Of a stretch of 64,000 nt of DNA, positions 53,127 to 63,489 are shown in pieces. The notes beneath the pieces are model-generated. The model was not told the DNA's origin. It ran no database searches and saw only the letters and a list, made by a program, of their open reading frames with translations. The translations under genes and the position numbers were made by a program. Source of the stretch: Acidobacteriota bacterium (lineage in GTDB: Bacteria; Acidobacteriota; Holophagae; Holophagales; Holophagaceae); assembly GCA_016192145.1 (NCBI GenBank), contig JACPUT010000018.1, positions 186,001 to 250,000 of the forward strand. Direction: 5' to 3'. Position 1 is the stretch's first letter. The number at the start of each line of letters is the position of its first letter.

Positions 53127-54052
53127 TGAATTTCCTCCGCCTCCTGGGCCTGCTGCTGCGGGATGTGGCGGCGGACCTCCTGCGGCACCGGGGCCAGAAC
53201 CTGCTGGCCATCCTCACGCTGGCTTCGGGCCTGCTGCTCGCGGGCGGGGGCCTGTTGATGGTCGAGGGCCTGGGCCGCATGGTGTCCCGGATGGAATCCA
53301 TGGCCAAGGTGGTCGTCTTCGCCGCCGAGGGGGCCCATCTGGATCAGGCCGAGGCGACGCTCAAGCGGGATCCCCGCTTCATCGCCATCCGCCGCGTCAG
53401 CGCGCAGGAGAATCAGGCCCGCTTCAAGGAACTCACCCGGGAAGCGGGCGTGCTGCTGGAGAGCGCGGGCCCCGACGCGCTGCCCGAGAGCCTCGAACTT
53501 TCACTCCGCTCGGATCTCCGCACGGGCCATCGCCCGGTGGAGGCCGGCCAGAGCCTCAAGGGCCTGCCCGGCGTGGGCGACGTGCTCGTGGACCACGAGC
53601 GCCTGGAGGCCCTGCAGAAGGGCGCCCAACTCGTGCGCAACGCCCTCTCGACCCTGGGCGTCCTGCTGCTGCTCGCCGCTGGCTTCGCCACGGGGAATGT
53701 CATCCGGATGAGCATCCTGGCCCGGGAAGAGGAGATGGCCATCATGCGCCTGGTCGGGGCCAGCGAGGCCTTCATCCGCACGCCCCTCCTGGTCGAGGGT
53801 GGCGCACTGGGCCTGCTCGGCAGCGGCCTCGCCCTCGCGGGGCTATGGGCGCTCTGGCTGCCGCTCAGCCGGGGCGTCGGCGGGCTCTCCCCGCTGCTCG
53901 TGGAAGTGGCACGCACGGGCTTCTTCTCGGCGACGAGCATCGCGATCCTGGCCGGAGTCGGCGCGGCCACGGGAGCCCTCGGAGCGCTCTGGGGCTTTCT
54001 CGCCACCCAACGGGCTCAGCGCCTCGCGGCGCTCGTCCAAGAGGGCGAATAG
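53126..54052 (+). CDS. FtsX-like cell-division permease
   Basis: A 308-residue protein with the FtsX layout: cytoplasmic N-terminus, helix 1 (about 26-48), an extracytoplasmic domain of about 120 residues, then three helices (about 175-195, 220-245, 268-290) including MSILAREEEMAIMRLVGAS, the FtsX signature for coupling to FtsE. FtsX regulates peptidoglycan hydrolases at division. No ftsE is adjacent; the gene follows a lipoprotein gene instead, overlapping it by one base. Confidence 0.85.
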   Translation: MNFLRLLGLLLRDVAADLLRHRGQNLLAILTLASGLLLAGGGLLMVEGLGRMVSRMESMAKVVVFAAEGAHLDQAEATLKRDPRFIAIRRVSAQENQARFKELTREAGVLLESAGPDALPESLELSLRSDLRTGHRPVEAGQSLKGLPGVGDVLVDHERLEALQKGAQLVRNALSTLGVLLLLAAGFATGNVIRMSILAREEEMAIMRLVGASEAFIRTPLLVEGGALGLLGSGLALAGLWALWLPLSRGVGGLSPLLVEVARTGFFSATSIAILAGVGAATGALGALWGFLATQRAQRLAALVQEGE

Positions 54053-54240
54053 ATCCCCGCGATGGAATCATCAAGAACTTCGATGGGCATCCACCTCAAT
54101 CGGTGACCCTGTCCACAGTCGGCTGGGATTCCACTGAGTCGTCACGACTCCTTCGCCCCCGAGGATCCTGAGGACGGACGGAGCGCTTGACTTGGAGTAA
54201 GCTCAAACATTCGGCGCTTTCAGGTGCCGCAGGAGTTCCA

Positions 54241-56496
<2,256 letters not shown>

Positions 56497-56498
56497 TG

Positions 56499-56573
56499 TA
56501 ACCGCGAATGACGCGAATTTTCGCGAATGGGCATTGGATCCTCATTCGCGTCAATTCGCGTCATTCGCGGTTA
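56499..56573. repeat. Inverted repeat of cgcgaatga units, copy 1
   Basis: Arms 56499-56529 and 56543-56573 (31 bases) match at 29 positions around a 13-base loop. Units are degenerate cgcgaatga / cgcgaattt. It fills the gap between the convergent maeB and SirB1-like genes; the last three bases of the right arm are the stop codon of the latter. Same family as 61138-61221. Confidence 0.92.
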
Positions 56574-57350
56574 TCGTTTCCTGCTTTTCTTGGGTAGCGC
56601 CTGGTCTTGGCCGCGGAGCGCCGCTTCCCGCAGGTCCGCCTTGGCGGCTTCGGCCTCCCCGCGCTCGGCGTGGACTTGGGCCCGGGTGCGCCAGTGGTCG
56701 GGGTCGTCCGGCTCCAGGAGGATCAGGTGGGTGCTCGTCCAGAGCACTTCGTCCCAGGCCTCGGCCTTGAGGAAGCGGGTGTGCAGGTTGCGGACCAGCC
56801 GGCCCAGGACCGCGCGATCCGTGCAGGGGGAGAGCATCTCCAGTCGGAAGGGGATCCGACCCTGGGTCGCGCGATGGACGAGATCGGCAGCGCCTTCGAT
56901 GCCCACGGGAATGCCCTGATTGAAGGGGTCGAAGCAGAGCAGGCCGAGATCGTGGCGCACGGCGCAAATGAAATGGCCCGGGAGGGCGACCCCCACGGCA
57001 TCGAAACCCAGGCGCCGGGCCAGCTCGATCCAGAGGATGGACAGCGCGATGGGCAGGCCGCGATGGCGGCGCAGCACGATGGGGAGCAGGGCGTTGCGCG
57101 GGTCGTCGTAGGTCTCCCGGTCCCCCCGGAAGCCGAGCTCCAGGAAGAGGAATCGGTTCAGCTCATCCAGGGCGCTGTGGAAGTTCCAGGGCAGGGGCAT
57201 CCGCCCCGCCAGGTGGGCGGCCCATTCCTCGAGTTGCTCGAGAATGGGTTCCGGGTCATCGTCGTCGAGCAGGGGAGAGGTGGCGTGGATGGCGCCCTCG
57301 GCGAGCCCCCGACAGGAGGGATCCCGGGTGAGGTAGTCGTGGAGGCTCAC
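56571..57350 (-). CDS. SirB1/transglutaminase-like protein with TPR-like tail
   Basis: A 259-residue protein of the SirB1 (UPF0162, YchA-like) family: LNRFLFLELGFRGDRETYDDPRNALLPIVLRRHRG, GLPIALSILWIELARRLG and the transglutaminase-fold LPGHFICAVR. Family members carry an N-terminal transglutaminase-like fold and a C-terminal TPR-like helical pair (WDEVLWTSTHLILLEPDDPDHWRTRAQVHAERG). The biochemical role is unknown. GTG 57350 overlaps the previous stop (GTGA), linking it to the phosphatase operon. Confidence 0.85.
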   Translation of the reverse strand: MSLHDYLTRDPSCRGLAEGAIHATSPLLDDDDPEPILEQLEEWAAHLAGRMPLPWNFHSALDELNRFLFLELGFRGDRETYDDPRNALLPIVLRRHRGLPIALSILWIELARRLGFDAVGVALPGHFICAVRHDLGLLCFDPFNQGIPVGIEGAADLVHRATQGRIPFRLEMLSPCTDRAVLGRLVRNLHTRFLKAEAWDEVLWTSTHLILLEPDDPDHWRTRAQVHAERGEAEAAKADLREAALRGQDQALPKKSRKR

Positions 57351-57814
57351 CGCCGCCGCAGCCAGGCCCGCAGGATGAGGGACAGGGCGACGATGCCGAG
57401 GGCGATCCAGACCCAGCGGAGCCATTCTGATTCCGCAGCCTTGACCTTCTCCTTCTCCTCCGCGCGCTTGGCAGCTTCGGTGATGGAGAGCTTCTTCTGG
57501 GCTTCCCGGGCATCCTTCACGGCTTTCTGGGCGGATTCCTGGGCGGCCTTGAGCTCCTTGGCGGCGTCCTCTTCCTGGAATGAGGCGGGCCGGAGCTGCC
57601 CCCTGCGGATGCGGCCCCCGCTGGGAGACCAATGTTCCTCTTCACCTCCCTGGGGAGTGGCCGAGTCGATGACCTCCGCCAATTCCTGGATATCCAACCT
57701 GAGGGCCTGCAGTGTCTCCTGCTGGCGGTAGAGCTGGGCCCCCTGGATCCAGAGCAGTCCGAGTTGAAGGATCGACACGACGGCGAGGAGGGAGAGAATC
57801 GTTCGGAGCTTCAT
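57347..57814 (-). CDS. Two-helix coiled-coil membrane protein
   Basis: A 155-residue protein: an N-terminal helix (about 6-24), a charged middle with a long Ala/Glu/Lys coiled coil (about 80-130) and a C-terminal helix (about 132-150) ending in Arg-Arg-Arg. I do not recognise a family. Its ATG overlaps the stop of the SpoIIE-type phosphatase gene, and its stop overlaps the SirB1-like start, so it is the middle gene of a tightly coupled operon and may assist the phosphatase at the membrane. Confidence 0.7.
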   Translation of the reverse strand: MKLRTILSLLAVVSILQLGLLWIQGAQLYRQQETLQALRLDIQELAEVIDSATPQGGEEEHWSPSGGRIRRGQLRPASFQEEDAAKELKAAQESAQKAVKDAREAQKKLSITEAAKRAEEKEKVKAAESEWLRWVWIALGIVALSLILRAWLRRR

Positions 57815-60360
57815 GAGGCGGCTTCCTCGGAGAGATCGATGCCGGCCTCGCGGCCCAGGATGAAGAGGGTTCGATCGTCGCGGTTCTGGGTCTCGTAGTG
57901 GGCCACGTCGGTGAAGATGGCCTCGCAGGCGGCCCGCACGCTGCCGGTGGCCCAGAGGCGCTGCAGCTGGCCCCGCATGCGGTCGAGGCCGTAAAGGTCG
58001 CCCTTGCGATCCATGGCTTCGGTTAGGCCATCGCTGTAGAGGATGAGCCAGCCCCCCGGGGGGAGCTGGCCCCGCTGGACGGCCCAGTCTCCTGGCCCTG
58101 CCGGGCGGAGCCCGAGGCCCCGGCCATGGGGGTAGAGCTCCTCGAAGGATTCCTTGGATTCCATGAGCAGGGCGCCGGGATGGCCAGCCCTCGCCAGGCT
58201 GTAGCAGCCCTCCTCATCCCACTCCAGCACCGCGAGGGTGAGGAAGCCCCGCTGGCCCAGCAGCACGCGGAGGGTCTGGTCGAGGGCTTCCAGCATTTCC
58301 TCCAGGCTCTGGTCCTCCCGGCAGGAGGCCAACTCCAACAGGGCGGTGGCCTGGGCCATGTAGAGGGCGGCGGCGAGGCCCTTGCCGCTGATGTCGCCCA
58401 CGGCGGCGATCCACCTTCCGCTGGGGCGGCGCTTCACGAAGAGCAGATCCCCCCCGGTTTCCATGGCCGGCTCGAGGCGCAGGGCCACCTGGAATCCGGG
58501 GATCTGGGGGACTTTGGGGAGCAGCCCTTCCTGGATGCGGCGGGCGGTGGCCAATTCCTGCTCGATGCGTTCCTGGGCGATGACCTTGTGGTGGAGGAGG
58601 GCCGTTTCCAACATGCCCCCGGCGGCCAGGGCCAGTTCCCTGAGGAGTTCCCGATCCTCCCGGCCGTAACCCAGATCGGCGTACTTGCCCCCGATGAGCA
58701 GGGCCGAGTGGGGCTGATCGTGGGCGAGGAAGAGCACCAGCAACTGAAGGTCCAGGGCATCCACGAGGGCGCGGACTTCCGGTCCCTGCTCCCGGATCCA
58801 ATCCGCCTCCTCGCTTCCTAGCCCCAGCACCAGCTCGCGGTTGTCCCGGGCATGGCGGAGCAGGTTGGCGGGGATGATGAGCACGGCCGGCCCGAGGCGA
58901 AGGGGCTGGCCATCCTCATCCTGGGTATCCAAGGCGGGCAGGGCGAGGGCGGCCCCCTCCACGCGCTGGAGGAGGAGGATCTGGGGGCGGAAGGCCTCCT
59001 TGACGGCTTCCTCGAGGTTGCGCAGCAGGCCCCGGTCGGAGAGGCGCTGTTTGCTCTCCCGCAGGCTCCCTAGGAGGATCTCCCGCGTGGAGGAGATATC
59101 CCGCTTGAAGCGGCGGCGGATGGTGCGGAGGAGGGCGCGCAGGGCCCAGCCCAGGGGCAGGGCCAGCACGCCCACCAGAGCTCCGGCCCAGGCGGGTGGG
59201 ATGAGGGAGAGGCCCTGGCCGAAGAGCAGGGCGAGGCCCGCGAGGTAGAGGGTGAGGGCCGTGCCGAGGACGAAGAAATAGCCCAGCCAGCGGATCAGGG
59301 CCTTCCGTACTTCGAAGAGGCCGTGCCTCACGATGGCCCAGCCGAAGCTCAGCGGGAGCACGGCCATGGGGGCCATGAAGATCCACTGGCGCCGGCCGAA
59401 GAGGAGGCTGTCCTTGAAGGTGACCTGCCCCAGGAAGCCCAGGATGCAGATGTCCACGAGGATGGCATAGGTGAAGGCCAGGGGCAGCGCCATCACCTGG
59501 CGCTGGGCCGGGGAGCTGAGCCGCCAACCCCGGGTGAAGAAGGCCACGCCGAAGCCGACGGCGGCCATGCAGAGGCTGATCACGACCGGAAGGGGGATCT
59601 GGATCTCATTGGCCTTCAGGCCCACGACCTTGGCGACCCCCGGAGCCACGAGCAGCCATAGGCCCAGCAGGACGAAGCCGCCGTAGAGAAGGGCCAGGAA
59701 GGTGCGGTTCTTCCGCAGCTCGAAGGGATGGGGGAAGCGCAGGAAGAAATGCAGGCAGAGGGGCGGGCCCAGGCTGATGACCGTCAGGAGGCAGAGCCCC
59801 GCGAGGATGGCCAGGGGTTGGGGCCATGCGGCGGTGGTCCCCCGGGCGCCCGCGGCCATGAGCAGGCCCATGCAGCCGAGGTAGAAGAAGTGGCGGGAGC
59901 TTTTCCGCTCCGGGGTGCTCATCACCACCAGGAGGCTCACGAACCAGAAGATGATGGCGTTCAGCAGGATGCTGAACTGGTAGCTGTTGAAGGGCTTCAC
60001 CAGCCGCACGGGCACGGAGAGCTCTTCGCCCTCGCGCTTGATGACGTAGCTGAGCACCGTCCCCTCGGGCTTGGAGTCGATGAGGCCCTGGGCCGCGTTC
60101 AATCCAGCTTGGGTGGGGGCCACCCGTCGGCCCTGGATCTTGAGGAGCTCGTCGCCTTCGAGGAGCCCCGCTTCCTCGGCCACGCCGTCCGGGAGGATCT
60201 CGAGGATGATGACCTTGTCGTTGCGCACGCGCCAGGTGCACTGGTCATCGGTTCGGGCGTAGATCCACTGCCCCACGATGAAGGACCCGATGGCCATGAC
60301 GAGGCCCAGGAGGCTCATCCAGATCAGTCGGCTGCGGATGCGTTTGAGGGCAGGATTCAT
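57811..60360 (-). CDS. Membrane PDZ-SpoIIE-type protein phosphatase
   Basis: An 849-residue protein. Helix 1 (about 12-32), an extracytoplasmic PDZ domain (about 45-115; ILPDGVAEEAGLLEGDELLKIQGRRV), about eight helices (125-400), a GAF-like region (about 440-610), a short coiled coil (ERIEQELATARRIQEGLLPK) and a C-terminal PP2C/SpoIIE phosphatase (about 625-835) with GGDLLFV, VGDISGKG, ILYSDGLTEA and RDDRTLFIL. It is thought to dephosphorylate a partner-switch protein in response to an envelope signal. It is first in an operon with the coiled-coil and SirB1-like genes. The divergent SDR gene begins 35 bases away. Confidence 0.92.
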   Translation of the reverse strand: MNPALKRIRSRLIWMSLLGLVMAIGSFIVGQWIYARTDDQCTWRVRNDKVIILEILPDGVAEEAGLLEGDELLKIQGRRVAPTQAGLNAAQGLIDSKPEGTVLSYVIKREGEELSVPVRLVKPFNSYQFSILLNAIIFWFVSLLVVMSTPERKSSRHFFYLGCMGLLMAAGARGTTAAWPQPLAILAGLCLLTVISLGPPLCLHFFLRFPHPFELRKNRTFLALLYGGFVLLGLWLLVAPGVAKVVGLKANEIQIPLPVVISLCMAAVGFGVAFFTRGWRLSSPAQRQVMALPLAFTYAILVDICILGFLGQVTFKDSLLFGRRQWIFMAPMAVLPLSFGWAIVRHGLFEVRKALIRWLGYFFVLGTALTLYLAGLALLFGQGLSLIPPAWAGALVGVLALPLGWALRALLRTIRRRFKRDISSTREILLGSLRESKQRLSDRGLLRNLEEAVKEAFRPQILLLQRVEGAALALPALDTQDEDGQPLRLGPAVLIIPANLLRHARDNRELVLGLGSEEADWIREQGPEVRALVDALDLQLLVLFLAHDQPHSALLIGGKYADLGYGREDRELLRELALAAGGMLETALLHHKVIAQERIEQELATARRIQEGLLPKVPQIPGFQVALRLEPAMETGGDLLFVKRRPSGRWIAAVGDISGKGLAAALYMAQATALLELASCREDQSLEEMLEALDQTLRVLLGQRGFLTLAVLEWDEEGCYSLARAGHPGALLMESKESFEELYPHGRGLGLRPAGPGDWAVQRGQLPPGGWLILYSDGLTEAMDRKGDLYGLDRMRGQLQRLWATGSVRAACEAIFTDVAHYETQNRDDRTLFILGREAGIDLSEEAAS

Positions 60361-60395
60361 GGGAGAGTGGGGGCTTGGATCATGCGGGGGGAAGG

Positions 60396-61106
60396 ATGGG
60401 GCGGCCCAGGTGGATCGTGGTGGGGGGGCGCCGCCGGTTGGGTGCGGCCCTGGCCGAGGATCTGGCGCAGGATCACGCGCTGGTGCTGACGAGCTCCCGG
60501 TCTTGGGAAGGCGACACCTGGCTGGAGGGACTTGGAAAGACCACCGGGGTGGAAGCCTTGGAGTGGGATGCCCGGGATCCCCGGATGGGTTCCCGCATGA
60601 TGGCAGATCTGGAGGATTTGGAGCGCCGGGGGATGGGGTTGTCGGGCGCCATTCTCATGGCCGGGGATTTCCCCGAGATGCCCCTGGGCACGTGGTCGGA
60701 GGGTGACCTCGAAAGCGTGTGGCGGATGCACCTGACCTTCCCATTCCTGGTGGCCCAGGCGCTGGCATCCCACCTGGCACCGGGATCCTGCCTGCAGTTC
60801 ATTCTCGATGCGGCCATCCACAAGCCGCTGTTGAAGCGCCTTCCCTATTCCGCGGCGAAGCTGGGCCAGACCGCGCTGGTGCACGGCTTGGCCCGGGCCC
60901 TGGCACCCGATATCCGGGTGGTGGGGCATGCCCTGGGCACGTTGATGCCCGACGAAGGCAGTGATCCCGCCGTGTTGGCCTCCCGTTCCCTCCTCCAGCG
61001 GAACGGCTCCGCTCAGGATCTGGCCCGGGCCGTGCGGTACGCGGCGGACAGCCCCCACCTGACGGGGGAGATCCTGACCTTGGACGGGGGCTGGCGGCTG
61101 GCCTAG
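60396..61106 (+). CDS. Short-chain dehydrogenase/reductase
   Basis: A 236-residue SDR with a modified cofactor loop (VVGGRRRLGAALA, where an Arg pair suggests NADPH, as in pteridine reductase/FolM types), a short NAG-like strand (ILMAGDF), Tyr and Lys of the active site in PYSAAKLG and a C-terminal GGWRL typical of the family. The substrate is unknown. ATG 60396 follows a G-rich ribosome site closely; TTG 60375 is the alternative. It is divergent from the phosphatase operon. Confidence 0.85.
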   Translation: MGRPRWIVVGGRRRLGAALAEDLAQDHALVLTSSRSWEGDTWLEGLGKTTGVEALEWDARDPRMGSRMMADLEDLERRGMGLSGAILMAGDFPEMPLGTWSEGDLESVWRMHLTFPFLVAQALASHLAPGSCLQFILDAAIHKPLLKRLPYSAAKLGQTALVHGLARALAPDIRVVGHALGTLMPDEGSDPAVLASRSLLQRNGSAQDLARAVRYAADSPHLTGEILTLDGGWRLA

Positions 61107-61137
61107 GAGTCATCAGAGAATCCGGGGCCGAAATACC

Positions 61138-61221
61138 TTGAACCGCGAATGACGCGAATTTGCGCGAATGGAAGGACCCCTCGTTTCCCATTCGCGGCAA
61201 TTCGCGTCATTCGCGGTTCAA
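61138..61221. repeat. Inverted repeat of cgcgaatga units, copy 2
   Basis: Arms 61138-61171 and 61188-61221 (34 bases) match at 32 positions around a 16-base loop. Units are cgcgaatga / cgcgaattt, and the first 22 bases of the arm are shared with the element at 56499. It sits between the convergent SDR and CocE-type genes. Confidence 0.92.
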
Positions 61222-61227
61222 TAACTT

Positions 61228-63387
61228 TTACTTGAGGGTCAGCACTTCCAGGCGCGAAGGCTTGTCGGCGCTGCGGAAGATCCGCTGAGTGGCCTTCCTG
61301 AATTGTTCGGGCTTCGCGTTCGGAATGTCGGTGAAGGTCTGGGGATTCCGGTCCACGAGGGGGAACCAGCTGCATTGGACCTGGATCATCAGGCGATGGC
61401 CCTTCTGGAAGGTGTGCAGCACGTCGGGCAGGGTGAGGGCCACTTCGGTGGGCACGTTGGGCTTGAAGGCCACGGGCGCGGTCCAGTGGTTTTCCCGGTA
61501 CTTGCCGCGGATGGTCTCCCCGCGCACGAGCATCTGATAGCCTCCGGCCCGCCAGCCCCGGGGGCTGTTCTCGATGTCCTTGGCGTCATCGGGGAAGACG
61601 TCCACGAGCTTCACGACGAAGTCGCTGTCCGTGCCGCTGGTGCTCACGTTGAGGATGGCATTCAGAGGCCCCGCGAGGGTGAGATCTTCAGTAAGGGGTT
61701 CGGTCTCGTAGACCATCACGTCGGGACGGCTGCTGGCGAAGCGCTGGTCCTCGGTCATGTAGGTGCGCGCGTACCCGAAGGTCACGTCCTGGGTGTAGGG
61801 CACGGGCTTGTTCGGATCGGCGATGAACTCGTCGAAGGCGGCCTTGGCCTTGGGTTTGTCGAAGCTGACCTTCCCCTTGGCTTCGAAGTAGAGGGATTTG
61901 GGCTTCGCCTCCTTGGGGGGCCAGGTCTCGAATTGGCGCCAGCGATTGGTGCCGGTCTCGAACATCTGGGCCTTCGCCAGCTTGGGGTCCCCTTCGCCCT
62001 TGAGGTGGTGGTTGAAGAACTTCAGCTCCAGCTCCTGCTGGTACCAGGCGGAAGTCTTGGAACCGAACACGGCGTTGCCGATGCGGCTGCCATCCCCGCT
62101 GGCCCACTGGCCGTGGGTCCAAGGGCCCATGACGAGCATCTGGTCCGTGGCGGGGCTCTGGGCGGCCAGGGCGCGGTAGGTGGCCAGCGGTCCGAAGAGA
62201 TCCTCGGCGTCGAACCAACCGCCGACGGTCATCACGGCGGGTTTCACGCCCTTGAGGTGGGGCCGCAGGTCGCGGGCCTGCCAGTAGGCATCGAAGGTGG
62301 TGTGCTTGACGTAGTCCGTCCAGATGGGCTCGTTGCCCTTGAGCACCTTGTCGAAGTTCGCCAGGGACCCCTGCTCCAGGTACCAGCGATAGCCATCCGT
62401 GACGTGGAGACCCAGGGGCTTGGGGCTCTCGGAGCTGGGCTTCTCGCGATTGCTCTGGAAGAAGGTGAAGAAGGAGAAGGTGGCGGCCAGCTGGAAGGCG
62501 CCGTTGTGGTAGGTGTCGTCGCCCTGCCAGAGGTCGATCATGGGGGCCTGGGGGCTCACGGCCACCAGCGCCGGATGGCCGCTGAGCATGCCTTGGATGG
62601 TGTAGTGGCCGGGATAGCTGATGCCCCACTGGCCCACCTTGCCGTTGTGGGCGGGGACGTTGGCGAGCAGCCAGTCGATGGTGTCGAAAGTGTCGGTGCC
62701 CTCGTCGATGTCCTTGCCCACCTTCTTCGGATTCACGGGGCGCATGTCCACGAACTCGCCTTCACTCATCCAGCGGCCGCGCACGTCCTGGTAGACGACG
62801 ATGTAATCCTCGTTCAGGAAGAGCGGAGAGGGACCGAGGCGGCGGGAGAATTTGTCGGCCCCGTACGGAGCCACGCTGTAGGGCGTGCGCTGGATGAGGA
62901 TGGGATGGGGCTTGCTCTTGTCCTTGGGCTCGTAGATCGACGTGAAGAGCTTCACGCCATCGCGCATGGGGATCATCACTTCCCGCTTCGTGTAGCGTTC
63001 CTGCACGGGGTTGGGAGAAGTGGTGATGGGCTTGTCCCGCTCCAAAACGATCGGAAGGGTCAAGCCGTTCTGGGAGGAGGTGCCGGTGAAGGTGCTCCCA
63101 TTGTCGGAGAGCTCGCCCTCGAAGGAGAGATTTCCGGGGATGCCCGGTACGCCGAAGCTCAAGGCCTTGCCCTGGAACTTGATATTGCCGAGGGGCAGAT
63201 CCTGGATGCCCTGATCAGGCACTGAGAAGGTGCCTATCCAGGCACCGGGTCCACCTTGGATGTCGACACGGATCCCCAGGAGCTGCCCGTTGGGGAGCTT
63301 AACCATGCCCCCCCACTTCCCGAGGGGGGTAGGAGCGGCTTGCTGGGCCACCAAGGCGATGCAGATGAAGGGAAGGGCTCGGATCAT
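61228..63387 (-). CDS. Exported CocE/NonD-family (S15-type) hydrolase
   Basis: A 719-residue alpha/beta hydrolase. A signal peptide (1-18), then a beta domain of about 110 residues not usual for the core family, then the CocE/X-Pro dipeptidyl peptidase domain: MRDGVKLFTSIYEP, YQDVRGRWMSEGEF, nucleophile Ser257 in GISYPGH, GGWFDAED, the His of GPWTHGQW, and the C-terminal jelly roll (about 510-710). Acts outside the cytoplasm on esters, amides or Xaa-Pro peptides. ATG 63387 gives the signal peptide; the longer frame upstream looks non-coding. It is divergent from queE. Confidence 0.9.
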   Translation of the reverse strand: MIRALPFICIALVAQQAAPTPLGKWGGMVKLPNGQLLGIRVDIQGGPGAWIGTFSVPDQGIQDLPLGNIKFQGKALSFGVPGIPGNLSFEGELSDNGSTFTGTSSQNGLTLPIVLERDKPITTSPNPVQERYTKREVMIPMRDGVKLFTSIYEPKDKSKPHPILIQRTPYSVAPYGADKFSRRLGPSPLFLNEDYIVVYQDVRGRWMSEGEFVDMRPVNPKKVGKDIDEGTDTFDTIDWLLANVPAHNGKVGQWGISYPGHYTIQGMLSGHPALVAVSPQAPMIDLWQGDDTYHNGAFQLAATFSFFTFFQSNREKPSSESPKPLGLHVTDGYRWYLEQGSLANFDKVLKGNEPIWTDYVKHTTFDAYWQARDLRPHLKGVKPAVMTVGGWFDAEDLFGPLATYRALAAQSPATDQMLVMGPWTHGQWASGDGSRIGNAVFGSKTSAWYQQELELKFFNHHLKGEGDPKLAKAQMFETGTNRWRQFETWPPKEAKPKSLYFEAKGKVSFDKPKAKAAFDEFIADPNKPVPYTQDVTFGYARTYMTEDQRFASSRPDVMVYETEPLTEDLTLAGPLNAILNVSTSGTDSDFVVKLVDVFPDDAKDIENSPRGWRAGGYQMLVRGETIRGKYRENHWTAPVAFKPNVPTEVALTLPDVLHTFQKGHRLMIQVQCSWFPLVDRNPQTFTDIPNAKPEQFRKATQRIFRSADKPSRLEVLTLK

Positions 63388-63489
63388 GGGGGCCTCGGGG
63401 GAATCAATCGTCCCAGCGCCTCGAGGCAAATGCGGGCAGGCCAGGGGCGGGACGTTAGAATCCATACGGGAACCGAACTGCAGGGGTTT

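Noticed and set aside
63388-63489. preQ1 or queuosine-type riboswitch upstream of queE
   Set aside because: The roughly 100-base gap lacks the conserved loop and A-rich tail, and it is shared with the divergent hydrolase promoter.
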